A DNA stretch of 64,000 bases from JAWXBK01 sp040878185 (GCA_040878185.1 JBBDMS010000037.1:1-64000); one strand, 5' to 3'; counted from the stretch's first letter, positions 52,729-62,691 are shown. Notes: generated by a model not told the origin, from the sequence alone. Program-made: numbers and translations.

Positions 52729-53541
52729 GTGGAATCCCGGCTGCCAACGCCCCCCGCTCCGCCATCGGAGAAGCGCGACCGCCATGGCGGACGGGTGCAG
52801 TCACTGTCGCGGGCGATTGCCATCCTGCGCATCGTTGCCGATGCACGCGGCGGCATTGCGCTGAACGCGGTGGCGCGCGCGTCCCGCCTCGCGCCGTCGA
52901 CTGCCCATCGTCTGCTCACCACCCTGAAGCATGAGCGTCTGGTTCAGGATGACGGACATGGTTTGTGGCGGGTCGGTCCGGATGCGTTCGCGATCGGCAG
53001 CGCGTTCTTGCGCGAACGCAACATTCTCGACTTCGCGCGGCCGGTCATGCAGCGGCTGATGCGCGAGACCGGCGAAACCGTGAATCTCGCAGTCGAGGTG
53101 GAGGGCGAAGCGCTCTATCTCACGCAGGTCGAGTGCGAGCAGATCATGCGCGCGTTCTCGAAGCCCGGCACGCGCGTGCCGATGCATTCCTCCGCCGTCG
53201 GCAAGGCACTGCTGGCCGAGCTGCCGCCGCAGCGCGTCGCGGCCATCGTCGAGCAGCATGGTCTCGCGAAGATCACCGAACGCACCATCACCCGGCGCCC
53301 GGCGCTGGATGCGGACCTCGAAAAAATCCGCGCCCGCGGTTACGCGATCGACGATGCCGAACATGCCGTCGGGCTGCGCTGTATCGCGGCTGCGATCCGG
53401 AGCGGCGAAGGGCTGCCGGTGGCGGCCGTTTCGGTTTCCGCCCCCGCGGCACGCGTCCCCGATCAGCGCATTCCGGAACTGGGTGCGGCTGTCAGGCGTG
53501 CGGCGAACGAAATCGCCGCGGCGTCGGGGCGTCAGGGCTGA
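52729..53541 (+). CDS. IclR-family transcriptional regulator
   Basis: The 270-residue protein has an N-terminal winged helix (VQSLSRAIAILRIVADARGG, then LAPSTAHRLLTTLKHERLVQ) and an IclR effector domain (GETVNLAVEVEGEALYLTQV, GTRVPMHSSAVGKALLAELP, GLRCIAAAIRSGEGLPVAAV). It probably controls the divergent aminotransferase gene and itself. The start is a GTG at 52729 with GGGGAG 13 bases upstream, which is rather far; a GTG at 52795 just before the winged helix is an alternative. Confidence 0.92.
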   Translation: MESRLPTPPAPPSEKRDRHGGRVQSLSRAIAILRIVADARGGIALNAVARASRLAPSTAHRLLTTLKHERLVQDDGHGLWRVGPDAFAIGSAFLRERNILDFARPVMQRLMRETGETVNLAVEVEGEALYLTQVECEQIMRAFSKPGTRVPMHSSAVGKALLAELPPQRVAAIVEQHGLAKITERTITRRPALDADLEKIRARGYAIDDAEHAVGLRCIAAAIRSGEGLPVAAVSVSAPAARVPDQRIPELGAAVRRAANEIAAASGRQG

Positions 53542-53569
53542 AGGTAAAACGAGCCGGCGTCAGGAACGT

Positions 53570-54118
53570 CTAGAAGTTCCAGTGGCGAACGCGACCCGTG
53601 TCGACGTGAACGAAGCCGCTATTGGCATAGTAGCCGACGCCGCCGCGCTGCATCGCCCAGGCCGTATCGCGCAACTCTTCGAGACGCCCGCTGCCGAGCG
53701 CGATATCGATCGCCACGCCATCCATATGAAGGCTTTTCGTGGCGACACCGCCATTCTGCGCGGCGAGCATCGCATTGGTTTCCGGCGACCTGTAGGCCGA
53801 GATAACCTCATACGGTTCCGCGGCGCCAAGCCGGCTCTCCAGGTCGTACAGCAGATCGAGCAACCCGCGATCGATCGGCTTTACCGCGTCGTTCCGCCAG
53901 TCGCGCAAAATGTAATCGATATCGCGCAGGGCGCCGACGTCGTAGTCGCCATTCGTCCAGTAGACGGCATCCAGACGTTCTTCGTTGTGGATGTTGCGAA
54001 ACGACAGATGGCGTGCATCGCTCGCGGCCAGCAGAATGCGTGGCGCTGCGACAATCGTTGCAGCCGCCACAGCGAATCCGCCCAACCGGCGCAGTGCGCG
54101 CCGTCGAGATATCGGCAT
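53570..54118 (-). CDS. DUF882/YcbK-like peptidoglycan peptidase, Tat signal
   Basis: The 182-residue protein begins with a twin-arginine signal (SRRRALRRLGGFAVAAATIV). The mature part has the M15-like motif EVISAYRSPETNAMLAAQNG, KSLHMDGVAIDIALG (H-x6-D zinc ligands) and SGFVHVDTGRVRHWNF with the last His. It is likely a periplasmic murein peptidase. An ATG at 54116-54118 gives the signal peptide exactly, and GGAGG lies 10 bases upstream. The L,D-transpeptidase gene is just upstream on the same strand. Confidence 0.9.
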   Translation of the reverse strand: MPISRRRALRRLGGFAVAAATIVAAPRILLAASDARHLSFRNIHNEERLDAVYWTNGDYDVGALRDIDYILRDWRNDAVKPIDRGLLDLLYDLESRLGAAEPYEVISAYRSPETNAMLAAQNGGVATKSLHMDGVAIDIALGSGRLEELRDTAWAMQRGGVGYYANSGFVHVDTGRVRHWNF

Positions 54119-54254
54119 CGGTAAGACCCCTCCGCGTCCGATTTCAGTTGGACGCCCCCCCTGACGGAGCCGCCCGCTCGCCGGCAGAATCGCCCAGGCT
54201 CGCCCCGATGGCAAGTCCAGGGGCAAGTCCGGGCAGGGAATCTAGCGGAAAGAC

Positions 54255-55913
54255 TCAGGCTTCCGGTCCGAACAGCGCGCGTGCCAGCGTGGCATCGCGC
54301 CCATAGATGTCGCGCCGGAAATGAACCGAGCCGTCCTTGTTCACGAAGGCGGTTATATACGCGACATGGACCGGCAAATGGATCTGGAGCGGTACGATGG
54401 TGCGCTTGCCCGAGGTGACGACCGCGTCGATCCGGCTGCGGTCCCAGCCCGGTTCGCCCGCCAGCACGATCTCGGCAAGGCCCAGCGGATCGCCGACCCG
54501 TATGCAGCCATGGCTGAACGCCCGCACTTCGCGCGCGAACAATCCGCGCGCCGGCGTGTCGTGCAGATAAACATCGAACTCATTGGGGAACATAAGTTTG
54601 ACCCGTCCGAGCGCATTGCCGTCGCCCGGCCCCTGGCGCAGCTTGTAGACGAAATCGCTCGACGACATGTTGGCCCAGTCGATCGAGTACGGGTCGATCG
54701 GCGACGCACTATCGGACCAGCCGCTGAGCAGTTCGAAATTGTTTGATGCGAGATAGCCCGGATCTTCCTTGATCTTCGGCAGCAGTTCGTTGCGCGCGAT
54801 CCGCGGCGGCACGTTCCAGTACGGATTGAACTCGAGATACTCCATCTCGTCGCTGAAAACCGGGGTCTGGTTGTACTCGGTGCCGACCACGATCGGCGAC
54901 GTGAACACCGTCCGACCATCGCGCACGACCTTAAGCTGGAAGTCGGAAAGATTGACGAACACGTAGCTCGGCCCGCGATCGTCGGCCATCCAGCGTCGCC
55001 GTTCGAGATTGAGAAGGATCTGCTCGGTTCGCTGCGTGAGCGAGATGTTCAGCTCCGCCAGGGTGCCTTTGCCCACGACCGCATCGTCGATCAACCCATG
55101 CCGGAGTTGGAAATGTTTGACCGCTTCCTGCAGCGTCAGATCGTAGCGGGTCGGATCCGCCGCGGCCGATGCATCCGCCGGCATATCGCCATGCGCGATC
55201 AGGCTTTCGCGCAGCACCGGTACGCGGGGATCCTGCATGTCCGGCTTCAAAGCCTCGCCATCGGGTAAAGTCGGCCAGACGACGCCGTCGGCGGCCATCT
55301 GGCGAAAATTCGCGAGCGCCTGCTTGAGACGGCGATACTCTTCCTGGTCTGGTGCATGGGAAGCGACAAACGCCGCGAGATCCGGTGTATCGATGGCGGC
55401 AAGAAGGACCGCCTGCGGATCGATACCGTTCGGATGAAGGGCGTTAAGACGTTCGACCAACGCGGGATCGACGCGCCCCGCCGCCAGATGCTGGGTCAGC
55501 CACGCCAAGCCTTCCGACAGCAGCACCTCGACGCGGGCAAGATCGTCCACCGAATCCGCGCTGAGCAGTGTCACGATCTTCTGGTGATGATAGGCCTGCG
55601 GGTCGAGCCCATCGGTTCCCGCGGCACCGATGATGGCTGCCAGGTCGCGACCGCGCTGGCCGACACCGTCGACATCGGTCCAGAGCGGCGCGTAGCCGCG
55701 CGCCGCGTAGAACGTATCGAGCTCGACAAGGAACGCCGTTGCCGGTTCGCCGCTGCGGTCTGTCGCTTCGCCGAGCAGCGCAATCGCGATTGCATCTTCG
55801 AGTGGGCCGGCGGCTGCGGTCGCCGAAAGCGCCGTTGTCAAAACAAATGCATTGAGGAGGAGAGCCAGAAACCATGCCGGCATGGTCCGTCGGCTCACCC
55901 GCATCGATCGCAT
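54255..55913 (-). CDS. YcbB-like L,D-transpeptidase
   Basis: The 552-residue protein forms 3-3 crosslinks in peptidoglycan. It has a signal peptide (FLALLLNAFVLTTALSATAA), a long N-terminal region with a peptidoglycan-binding-like segment (LTLQEAVKHFQLRHGLIDDA), and the YkuD domain. The catalytic Cys is in VRAFSHGCIRVGDPLGL, preceded by VYLHDTPARGLF. Several ATGs near the start are possible; I use 55911-55913, which has AGGA 8 bases upstream. The DUF882 gene 136 bp downstream probably belongs to the same unit. Confidence 0.93.
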   Translation of the reverse strand: MRSMRVSRRTMPAWFLALLLNAFVLTTALSATAAAGPLEDAIAIALLGEATDRSGEPATAFLVELDTFYAARGYAPLWTDVDGVGQRGRDLAAIIGAAGTDGLDPQAYHHQKIVTLLSADSVDDLARVEVLLSEGLAWLTQHLAAGRVDPALVERLNALHPNGIDPQAVLLAAIDTPDLAAFVASHAPDQEEYRRLKQALANFRQMAADGVVWPTLPDGEALKPDMQDPRVPVLRESLIAHGDMPADASAAADPTRYDLTLQEAVKHFQLRHGLIDDAVVGKGTLAELNISLTQRTEQILLNLERRRWMADDRGPSYVFVNLSDFQLKVVRDGRTVFTSPIVVGTEYNQTPVFSDEMEYLEFNPYWNVPPRIARNELLPKIKEDPGYLASNNFELLSGWSDSASPIDPYSIDWANMSSSDFVYKLRQGPGDGNALGRVKLMFPNEFDVYLHDTPARGLFAREVRAFSHGCIRVGDPLGLAEIVLAGEPGWDRSRIDAVVTSGKRTIVPLQIHLPVHVAYITAFVNKDGSVHFRRDIYGRDATLARALFGPEA

Positions 55914-56006
55914 GGATTTCATCCTGTTCCCGTTCGGGCGATGCGCCCGCCATGAACAGCCTAGCAGCGCCGGCCCGGCCGCCGCCACGGTCGCCAGTTA
56001 CGGCGT

Positions 56007-56960
56007 TCAACCGCCATGCCGCTCCCACCAGATTTCGACGGCGCGCCACGCTTGGTGCAACTCGTCCTCCTCCATGGCCGCCGCGGCCTCGTCCCGCAGC
56101 GGACGGACTTCTTCGACACCCTGCTCGACCGCGAGGCTGAGCCATTTATAGGCATCGATCAGGTTCTTCGGGACGCCCGGCGCACCGCGCAGCAACAGGG
56201 CACCCAGCGCGGCCTGGGCCCGGGCATGCCCCTGTTCGGCGGCGATGCCGTACCAGGTGACGGCATCCGGCATGCTCACGTCGACGCCGCTGCCCTCCGC
56301 ATAGAGACGGGCGAGCATGAAATGCGCCTCGAGGTCGCCCTGATCGGCGGCCAGCCGAAACCATTTCCAGGCTTCGCCGAAATCGCGCTCGATGCCATGC
56401 CCGTCGTAATAGAGCGCGCCCATGAAATACTGCGCTTCCGCGTCGCCCTGTTCGGCGGCGAGACGATACCAGCGCGCCGCCTTGAGAAAATCCTGCGCGA
56501 CACCAATGCCGGTCAGATAAAGGCCGGCAATGGCATTCTGCGCCTCGACATCGCCTTGCTCGGCCGCGCGTTCATACCATCCGGCAGCCGAAACAACGTC
56601 GCGCTCGACACCGCGCCCTGCCAGATACATCGCACCCAAGCGTACCTGAGCTTCGACATAGTCCTGCTCGGCGGCCATGCGATACCAGCGCGCCGCCTCG
56701 GCGTAATCCTGGGGGGCACCCACGCCCACATATTGTGCAAGACCGAGCGCGTACTGCGCCTGGACGTCGCCGGCCTCCGCCCGATCGCGACATAGCTCAA
56801 GCAGGGCAACCGGTTCGTCGGGCATCGCCGTTGGCGATACGGTACAAGCGGGATCGGCGCTCGCGGTTATCGGCGCGTCAGTCTCCGCCGCCGACGCCCC
56901 TGCAACCCATAGCGACGCCGCCGACAGGACTGCAACGATGCGGTGCGGTTGAATCGTCAT
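56007..56960 (-). CDS. Sel1-repeat periplasmic protein
   Basis: The 317-residue protein has a signal peptide (VAVLSAASLWVAGASAAETD) and about six Sel1-like repeats of 36 residues from residue 60 to 290. Repeats follow the pattern A-A-x-W-Y-R-x-A-A-E-Q-G-x-x-x-A-Q, for example ARWYRMAAEQDYVEAQVRLG and ARWYRLAAEQGDAEAQYFMG. Such repeats make protein-protein scaffolds. It may belong to envelope maintenance with the neighbouring transpeptidase. Confidence 0.92.
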   Translation of the reverse strand: MTIQPHRIVAVLSAASLWVAGASAAETDAPITASADPACTVSPTAMPDEPVALLELCRDRAEAGDVQAQYALGLAQYVGVGAPQDYAEAARWYRMAAEQDYVEAQVRLGAMYLAGRGVERDVVSAAGWYERAAEQGDVEAQNAIAGLYLTGIGVAQDFLKAARWYRLAAEQGDAEAQYFMGALYYDGHGIERDFGEAWKWFRLAADQGDLEAHFMLARLYAEGSGVDVSMPDAVTWYGIAAEQGHARAQAALGALLLRGAPGVPKNLIDAYKWLSLAVEQGVEEVRPLRDEAAAAMEEDELHQAWRAVEIWWERHGG

Positions 56961-57182
56961 GCGATCAGCTTACGACAATCGGCGCTTGTTGCCGACCGGC
57001 AGGCGCAATGCATCCGTATTGCACCCACTTGACGGCCCCTGTGCCGGGGCAGATTCTCCGACAGGCGACGGTCCGGACGCCCGGGGGATACGTTCGAACG
57101 GTCGGCGCATCAGGTTGCAGAAGGGGCGATGCCGTGGTCGCGGTACCCGCCGGATCTGCGCTGCACGGGAGGGGGCTCCGCT

Positions 57183-57809
57183 ATGACCATGGGCATCGCC
57201 GACATCGTTGTCATCCTGTTGATCACGATCGGCCCGCTAAAGGCGTTGATTGTCTATGCCACGATCACTGGCGGTGCCGATGCGGCACTGCGGCGCCAGA
57301 TCGCGTTCCGCACGGTCATCGTTGCCACGATCGTGACATTGCTTTTTGTCATCGCGGGCGAGGTTATCCTGCAGGCCCTGCACGTCTCCCTCGCCGCTCT
57401 GAAGATCGCCGGCGGCATCATTCTGATGCTGTTCGCGCTCGGGATGGTCATGGGCAGCGGACACGGCGACGAGGCGGGCAAACCCAAAGTATGCACCATC
57501 GACGTTGCGATCTATCCGCTGGCCATGCCGATGATGGCGACGCCGCAGGGTTTGGTCGCCATTACGGCCCTGACGGCCGCGGCCACAACGCGAATGGAAG
57601 TGGTTCTCGTTGCATTGATCGTCGTCGGGATCATGGCCTTCAACCTGATCTGCCTGCTCGCGGCCGACCGGATCATCAAGGCGCTCGGGCCCGCAACGCT
57701 TCAGATCGTGGCGAAGGTGGCGGGCCTGCTGCTCACGGCGTTCGCCATTCAGCTCATGATTCTAGGATTTGCAGATCTTGGCCTGATCGACCGCGCATTG
57801 GCACATTAA
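57183..57809 (+). CDS. MarC-family membrane protein
   Basis: The 208-residue protein has six hydrophobic helices in the MarC pattern. It begins IADIVVILLITIGPLKALIV, and the middle has LKIAGGIILMLFALGMVMG, then YPLAMPMMATPQGLVAITAL. Its biochemical function is unknown; despite the name it does not confer multiple antibiotic resistance in E. coli. GGAGG lies about 10 bases before the ATG 57183; another ATG follows two codons later. The HlyD gene starts 9 bp after its stop. Confidence 0.88.
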   Translation: MTMGIADIVVILLITIGPLKALIVYATITGGADAALRRQIAFRTVIVATIVTLLFVIAGEVILQALHVSLAALKIAGGIILMLFALGMVMGSGHGDEAGKPKVCTIDVAIYPLAMPMMATPQGLVAITALTAAATTRMEVVLVALIVVGIMAFNLICLLAADRIIKALGPATLQIVAKVAGLLLTAFAIQLMILGFADLGLIDRALAH

Positions 57810-57818
57810 GCGGGCAGC

Positions 57819-58988
57819 ATGACCGACACGGCGCCGTCACAGGAAACGCCTCACACCCCGCCGCCAGCTCCCGAGGCGGCTCCGGTGCCGAAATCCGGGG
57901 AAACGGCGGATCCGCCGCCGCCGAAGCCACGCAATCCGGTGCGACGCCTGACGCTCATCGTGATGTCCGTCGGCATCGCGATTTTCGCGTACACGCTGCT
58001 CGCGGATCGGCTCACGCCCTATACGGCGCAGGCGACGATCCAGGCCTATCTTGTGCGCATCCTGCCCGAGGTATCCGGCAAGATTGTCGAGCTCGCCGTC
58101 ACCGACAATCAGATCGTGAATGCCGGAAGCGTGCTGCTTCGGATCGATCCGGCGCAGTACGCGATCGCCGCCGAGCGGGCAACGGCGCAGCTTGAAGCGG
58201 CCGGCCAGTCGGTCGGCGCCTCGACGGCCGGGCTCGGCTCTGCCGAAGCGAATCTCGCGCGGGCGATTGCCGAACGCGACAATATCCGAGAACAGACTGC
58301 GCGAATCTTCCAGCTCGTCGAAAAGGGAATCTACGCGCAGGCGCGTGGCGACCAGGCCACCGCGGCCGTAGCGACGGCAGATGCGGCGGTGCGTCAGGCA
58401 CAAGCCGAACTCGAAGAAGCTCGACAAAGTCTGGGGCCACAGGGCGCCGACAATCCCGCCATCCGCGAGGCGATGGCGATGCTGCGTCAGGCCGAGCTCG
58501 ATCTGGCGCGTACGACCATCGTTGCCCCGTCGGACGGCGCGGTCACGGCACTGCAATTGACGCTGGGGCAAGTCGTCGGCCCGCAGCAATCGGCGATGAC
58601 CTATATCGACGCGCGCGAAATCTGGATCGAAGCGGCATTCCGCGAGAACAGCCTCGAGAATATCGAGCCCGGCGATCCGGTCGAGATCGTGCTCGATATT
58701 CGCCCCGGGCGGGTCTTTACCGGCCATGTGGTCAGCATCGGTTTCGGCGTGTCGGTCGGCGAAATCGATCCGCAGACCGGTTTGCCCATCATCCGGAACC
58801 CCACGGGATGGCTGCGCGATCCGCAACGCATGTCGGTGCGTATCGAATTCGACCCGGAACAAAGACCGCGCGGCATTCGCTTCGGATCGCAGGCCAACGT
58901 GACGGTCTATACCGGCGACAATGCAATCGTGAACGGAATCGCCAAATTCTGGATGCGGCTGATCGCTGTCTTCACCTATGTCAGCTGA
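57819..58988 (+). CDS. HlyD/EmrA-family membrane fusion protein
   Basis: The 389-residue protein has a Pro-rich cytoplasmic tail, one membrane helix (LTLIVMSVGIAIFAYTLLAD, about residues 45-65), a lipoyl-like half (YLVRILPEVSGKIVELAVTD), a coiled-coil (about 120-210, many Ala/Glu/Arg) and the returning half (ARTTIVAPSDGAVTALQLTL). It links an inner-membrane pump to an outer-membrane channel. The downstream DUF2955 gene overlaps it by 11 bp, a known pairing in aromatic-acid or fusaric-acid-type exporters. Confidence 0.9.
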   Translation: MTDTAPSQETPHTPPPAPEAAPVPKSGETADPPPPKPRNPVRRLTLIVMSVGIAIFAYTLLADRLTPYTAQATIQAYLVRILPEVSGKIVELAVTDNQIVNAGSVLLRIDPAQYAIAAERATAQLEAAGQSVGASTAGLGSAEANLARAIAERDNIREQTARIFQLVEKGIYAQARGDQATAAVATADAAVRQAQAELEEARQSLGPQGADNPAIREAMAMLRQAELDLARTTIVAPSDGAVTALQLTLGQVVGPQQSAMTYIDAREIWIEAAFRENSLENIEPGDPVEIVLDIRPGRVFTGHVVSIGFGVSVGEIDPQTGLPIIRNPTGWLRDPQRMSVRIEFDPEQRPRGIRFGSQANVTVYTGDNAIVNGIAKFWMRLIAVFTYVS

Positions 58989-60012
58989 CGCGACTGCGAC
59001 CGGCGCTGCCGATCCTGCGCGACGAAATTTTGCCCTGCGTCTGGCGATCGGCGTCACCGCGGGATTTGCGATTGCCGAGGCGCTGGACTGGGATTTCTCG
59101 TTTCTCGCGCCCATGCTCGCGGCGCAGTTCCTTGTTCAGATGCCGCACGCACCGACACTCCGCCAGGGACTGGCGCTGATCGCCATTATCGGGCTGTCGA
59201 CCGGCGGCATGGCGCTGCTCGCGGGCGTGCTGGCCGCATCGCCGGTACCGTTGATTCTTGTCCTCGGCCTTATCCTGTATCTTTCCTATTTTGCCCATGC
59301 GCGCGGCGCGCCCGAGATGGCAACGCTCATGCTGCAGATCTCTGCCGTGACCGTTCCGGTCTTCGCCGTCATCTCACCGGGCGCCGGTGCAGTGTTCGCA
59401 TCCCTATTCGCCAAGGCGGGGCTGATCGCGGTGCTGATCGTCTGGGTCGCCTTCGCCATCTTTCCGGCGAAAGACCGACAATCAGCAGCGCCAGCAAAGG
59501 CCGTCATCCTCGATGCCGGCGGCGCAGCGCATCTGGCGCTTCGCAATACGCTGATCCTGCTGCCGATCCTGATCTGGTATCTGCTCGACACCAGCCAGGT
59601 TGCCGTCGTCATGCTGGTGACGATGGTCCTGCTGCTGCGGCAGATCAGGCAGGGAACCCATGCGCGCATGGCGATCGGCCTGATCCTCGCCAATCTTCTC
59701 GGCGGCGTTGTTGCAAGCGTTGCTTATACCTTCGTCGGCGCCACCGATCAGTACATTGTCTTTCTGGCGATATTGCTCACCGTGAGCCTGTGCTTCGCCG
59801 GCCAGATCGCGCTCGGCGGACCGCGCGCCGCTTTGCTCGCGGTCGCGTTCGGCACTTTTATACTGTTGATCGGCTTTGGATTGACCCCGTTGCCCGGCGG
59901 CAGCGGCGACGCCTTCATTACAAGGATCGTCTATATCCTGCTTGCGACCGTGTACACGATCGGCGCCTTGTCGCTGTTTCCCCGACGACCGCTTGCGCCG
60001 GTGCCGGCGTAA
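58978..60012 (+). CDS. DUF2955 / FUSC-like inner-membrane exporter subunit
   Basis: The 344-residue protein has about ten hydrophobic helices, beginning LRLAIGVTAGFAIAEALDWD, followed by FLAPMLAAQFLVQMPHAPTL and later LRQIRQGTHARMAIGLILAN. This resembles DUF2955 proteins, which pair with HlyD-type proteins in efflux of organic acids or aromatic compounds. It overlaps the HlyD gene, so the two should form one pump. The substrate is not deducible. Confidence 0.82.
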   Translation: MSADATATGAADPARRNFALRLAIGVTAGFAIAEALDWDFSFLAPMLAAQFLVQMPHAPTLRQGLALIAIIGLSTGGMALLAGVLAASPVPLILVLGLILYLSYFAHARGAPEMATLMLQISAVTVPVFAVISPGAGAVFASLFAKAGLIAVLIVWVAFAIFPAKDRQSAAPAKAVILDAGGAAHLALRNTLILLPILIWYLLDTSQVAVVMLVTMVLLLRQIRQGTHARMAIGLILANLLGGVVASVAYTFVGATDQYIVFLAILLTVSLCFAGQIALGGPRAALLAVAFGTFILLIGFGLTPLPGGSGDAFITRIVYILLATVYTIGALSLFPRRPLAPVPA

Positions 60013-60033
60013 CGCGCCGCGATCCGCCGGCCG

Positions 60034-60948
60034 TCACTCCAGCCAGATCGGATTCGACCAGGCCTTCCTGTCGTCCTTGTCGATCACAGTGATGCGGAAC
60101 CAGGACCCGCGGAAACGCTTGATCCGCAACCGCGCCTGCTCGATACCGTCGCCGACTTCCGACTGCGACTTCGAACCGCGACCGACAACCGACACGGCGC
60201 GCGCGGGCGAGCAACGGATCACGACCTCGTCGCCATCGATCGCGACATCCTCAATGATCGGCCCTTGGCTCGAGTAGTAACGTCCGGCCTTGAGCGATGC
60301 GAGCAGCGCATCGGGGTCGAGTTCGTGGGCCTGCACGAGCACCCAGCCGCCAAGAAAATCATGCGTCAGATAATGCGCGTCGTCGCTGGCATAGCCCGAC
60401 ATATGGCGGCCCGCATTCAGCAGCGCGTCGAGATAGGGCCAGTCATGGCCGCGATCGACCTCGACCGCGCTGCCATGATTGTAGATCTCGATCGCGTGCG
60501 CGAACGGCACCGCATCGGCATCTTCCCGGGTCAGCCCGTACCAGGAGGGATGCACGAGACCGATGAACGCACCGGCCGCATGCGCCCGCGCCGCCACGTC
60601 GGGCCCGCTCTCGCCCGGACGGTTCGGCTCGAAATCGGGCGGCAGGCCGACCGCCTTGATATGCCAGAGTTCGCCGAGCGCAGTTTTCGGCGCGTGCAGT
60701 TCGGCACCGAGGATCGTGGTGAAATCCTTGGTGCGGTAGGGCCGCGTATCCGTGACGGGATAACTGTAATCCGCCATGAAATGATCCGACAGCACAAGAA
60801 AATCGTATCCCGCCTCGCGATAGGCTTCGCACACTTTCTCGGGCGGATGGACCCCGTCGGAATTCGTCGAGTGGGTGTGCATGTTGCCGCGATAGAACCG
60901 TCCACCGCGGCCGAAAGGCATGCTCTCAGGCGATTGCAATATGCTCAT
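60034..60948 (-). CDS. PHP-domain phosphoesterase
   Basis: The 304-residue protein has the PHP metal motifs GNMHTHSTNSDGVHPPEKVC, FLVLSDHF, IGLVHPSWY and YASDDAHYLTHDF. It is a soluble metal-dependent phosphoesterase, possibly acting on nucleotides or sugar phosphates. The exonuclease/endonuclease/phosphatase gene lies 32 bp upstream on the same strand, so both are probably expressed together. The C-terminal part has beta-strand repeats (VVIRCSPARAVSVVGRG) usual for this CehA/McbA-type group. Confidence 0.88.
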   Translation of the reverse strand: MSILQSPESMPFGRGGRFYRGNMHTHSTNSDGVHPPEKVCEAYREAGYDFLVLSDHFMADYSYPVTDTRPYRTKDFTTILGAELHAPKTALGELWHIKAVGLPPDFEPNRPGESGPDVAARAHAAGAFIGLVHPSWYGLTREDADAVPFAHAIEIYNHGSAVEVDRGHDWPYLDALLNAGRHMSGYASDDAHYLTHDFLGGWVLVQAHELDPDALLASLKAGRYYSSQGPIIEDVAIDGDEVVIRCSPARAVSVVGRGSKSQSEVGDGIEQARLRIKRFRGSWFRITVIDKDDRKAWSNPIWLE

Positions 60949-60980
60949 TTTATGGCTCCCAGCGCGCGCCGCCGCTTCGG

Positions 60981-61880
60981 CTAATCGAGATCGATCTCGG
61001 TCCAGACCGGCAAGTGATCCGACCCGTCGGCATCATAGTCGATCCAGCCGCGGCGCACATCGCCGACCAGATCCATCGTCACGAAGATATGGTCGATGCG
61101 CTTCTTGCCGTAGCGATCCTCGCCCGGATGGGTCCAGCCTTCATCTTCCGCCATGCTCGAGACCGTCAGCGCGTCGGCAAAGAGGCCGCCCTCGCGCAGC
61201 CTTCCGTAGCAGGGATCGATGGGACCGGTCAGCGCATCATATTCCGGCGAACCGACATGCATGTTGAAGTCGCCGAGGAGGATCGCCGGCGCCGGCATCC
61301 CGGGAACCTCGTCGCGCGCGATCGCAAGCCAGTCTTCACCGTACACGCTGTCGTCGACGCCGAGACCCACGACGATGCCGCCCTGGTTCGGGGCGTCGTT
61401 GATGAAGCGTAGCATTTCGGCGATCTGGATCAGACGCTGGCGGCGCGACAGAAAATTCATGTGGGTGATATAGACCCGAAAAGGCCGCGTCGGATGCAGG
61501 ATGATCGCCTCGGTCACCACCGACTGATCGTTGACATGACCGTAGACCGGATATTTCGAGAGCGGCAACGTGCGTGTCGCGCCGATCGGCCAGCGCGACA
61601 ACAGCAAATTGCCGTACTGGCGCCGCCGATTCTCGACGCGCCCGTCCTTCGCGACCCAGCTGCCGCCGACATCGACAGCAACACCATAAACATAGTGAAA
61701 CTGCGGCAGCAATTCGGAGAGGCGCGAGACTTCGTCGGGATATTCGAGGGCGCGCCAGTAACGTTCGACCTCCTGCAGGCCGATCACATCGGCATGACCG
61801 ATCGTGCGCGCGATCCGATCGAGATCGACCTTCTCGTCGAGCCCCTTGCCCCATTGAATATTATACGTCCCCACCAGCAT
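60981..61880 (-). CDS. Endonuclease/exonuclease/phosphatase family protein
   Basis: The 299-residue protein has the metal and catalytic motifs GTYNIQWGKG, VIGLQEVERYW, ILLGDFNMHVGSPEYDAL and GSDHLPVWTEIDLD (Asp-His). It lacks a signal peptide. DNA, lipid-phosphate or cyclic nucleotides are all possible substrates in this superfamily. It forms a two-gene unit with the PHP gene. Confidence 0.9.
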   Translation of the reverse strand: MLVGTYNIQWGKGLDEKVDLDRIARTIGHADVIGLQEVERYWRALEYPDEVSRLSELLPQFHYVYGVAVDVGGSWVAKDGRVENRRRQYGNLLLSRWPIGATRTLPLSKYPVYGHVNDQSVVTEAIILHPTRPFRVYITHMNFLSRRQRLIQIAEMLRFINDAPNQGGIVVGLGVDDSVYGEDWLAIARDEVPGMPAPAILLGDFNMHVGSPEYDALTGPIDPCYGRLREGGLFADALTVSSMAEDEGWTHPGEDRYGKKRIDHIFVTMDLVGDVRRGWIDYDADGSDHLPVWTEIDLD

Positions 61881-61950
61881 CGCTTCGATTCCTTATCCCC
61901 TGGTAAACCTTGTTCGCATTCGACGAATGCAACGCGCGGTCCGCATGCGC

Positions 61951-62691
61951 TCAATGTGCCTGACGCTTGGCGACCGGTCGCACCCGGCGTGTCGCGGGCG
62001 CAAGCGACGGCCGCCGGACGGCCCGTGCCGGGCGTCCCGTACCGGCCTTTGCGCCGTTCGGCGAAACTCGGCCCATCGCAGCCGCAAACTCGACCGGAAA
62101 CATTCCCGACAGCAGCGCATGGACGGTGCGCCGCGCATCCGCGACCGAGTAGCGCCGGCCGCGCAGATGCATCTCGATATCCAGCCCCGACATCAGGACG
62201 CAGAGCGCCTGCGCGATCTCATGGGCATTCATCGTCTTGTAACCGCCAGCGGCGATGATCTCGCGACAGAGGGGTTCGGCGATGCGAACATAATCGTCCT
62301 GCAATTCGCAGCAACGTTTCCGGAATGCCGGCGTCACCTGGCATTCCGACCAGATCGCAACCCAGACGGCGGTCTTCTGCGGTATGGCAATGCGCGCATC
62401 GAAATTGACGCTGGCCACCGCGAGCAGGCGCTCCATGGGCGTCGCCGTGACCGCATCCGCAGCAGCCTGCAGCGCTGTCGCATATTCGAGCGCCACATGG
62501 TTCATGGTTGCCATCAGGAGCGCGTCCTTGCTTTTGAAATAAAAACTGACGACACCGTAGCTGACACCGGCGGCCCGCGCGACATCGGCAAGGCGCATGT
62601 CGCCGATTCCCCGCCGATAGATCGCAGCGATCGTCGCGTCGATGATCTGTTTGCGGCGCTTGGCCTTCAGGTTTTCGTCTTTAGAAGCCAC
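61951..62691 (-). CDS. TetR-family (BetI-like) regulator, GTG start
   Basis: The 246-residue protein has an N-terminal HTH (RKQIIDATIAAIYRRGIGDM, then VARAAGVSYGVVSFYFKSKD) and a C-terminal region that keeps BetI-like features (WVAIWSECQVTPAFRKRCCE). The last 40 residues are basic and Pro/Arg-rich, unlike most relatives. I choose the GTG 62689-62691 because AAGGA lies 5 bases upstream. A 20-bp palindrome lies 126 bases upstream, near the divergent gene. Confidence 0.9.
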   Translation of the reverse strand: MASKDENLKAKRRKQIIDATIAAIYRRGIGDMRLADVARAAGVSYGVVSFYFKSKDALLMATMNHVALEYATALQAAADAVTATPMERLLAVASVNFDARIAIPQKTAVWVAIWSECQVTPAFRKRCCELQDDYVRIAEPLCREIIAAGGYKTMNAHEIAQALCVLMSGLDIEMHLRGRRYSVADARRTVHALLSGMFPVEFAAAMGRVSPNGAKAGTGRPARAVRRPSLAPATRRVRPVAKRQAH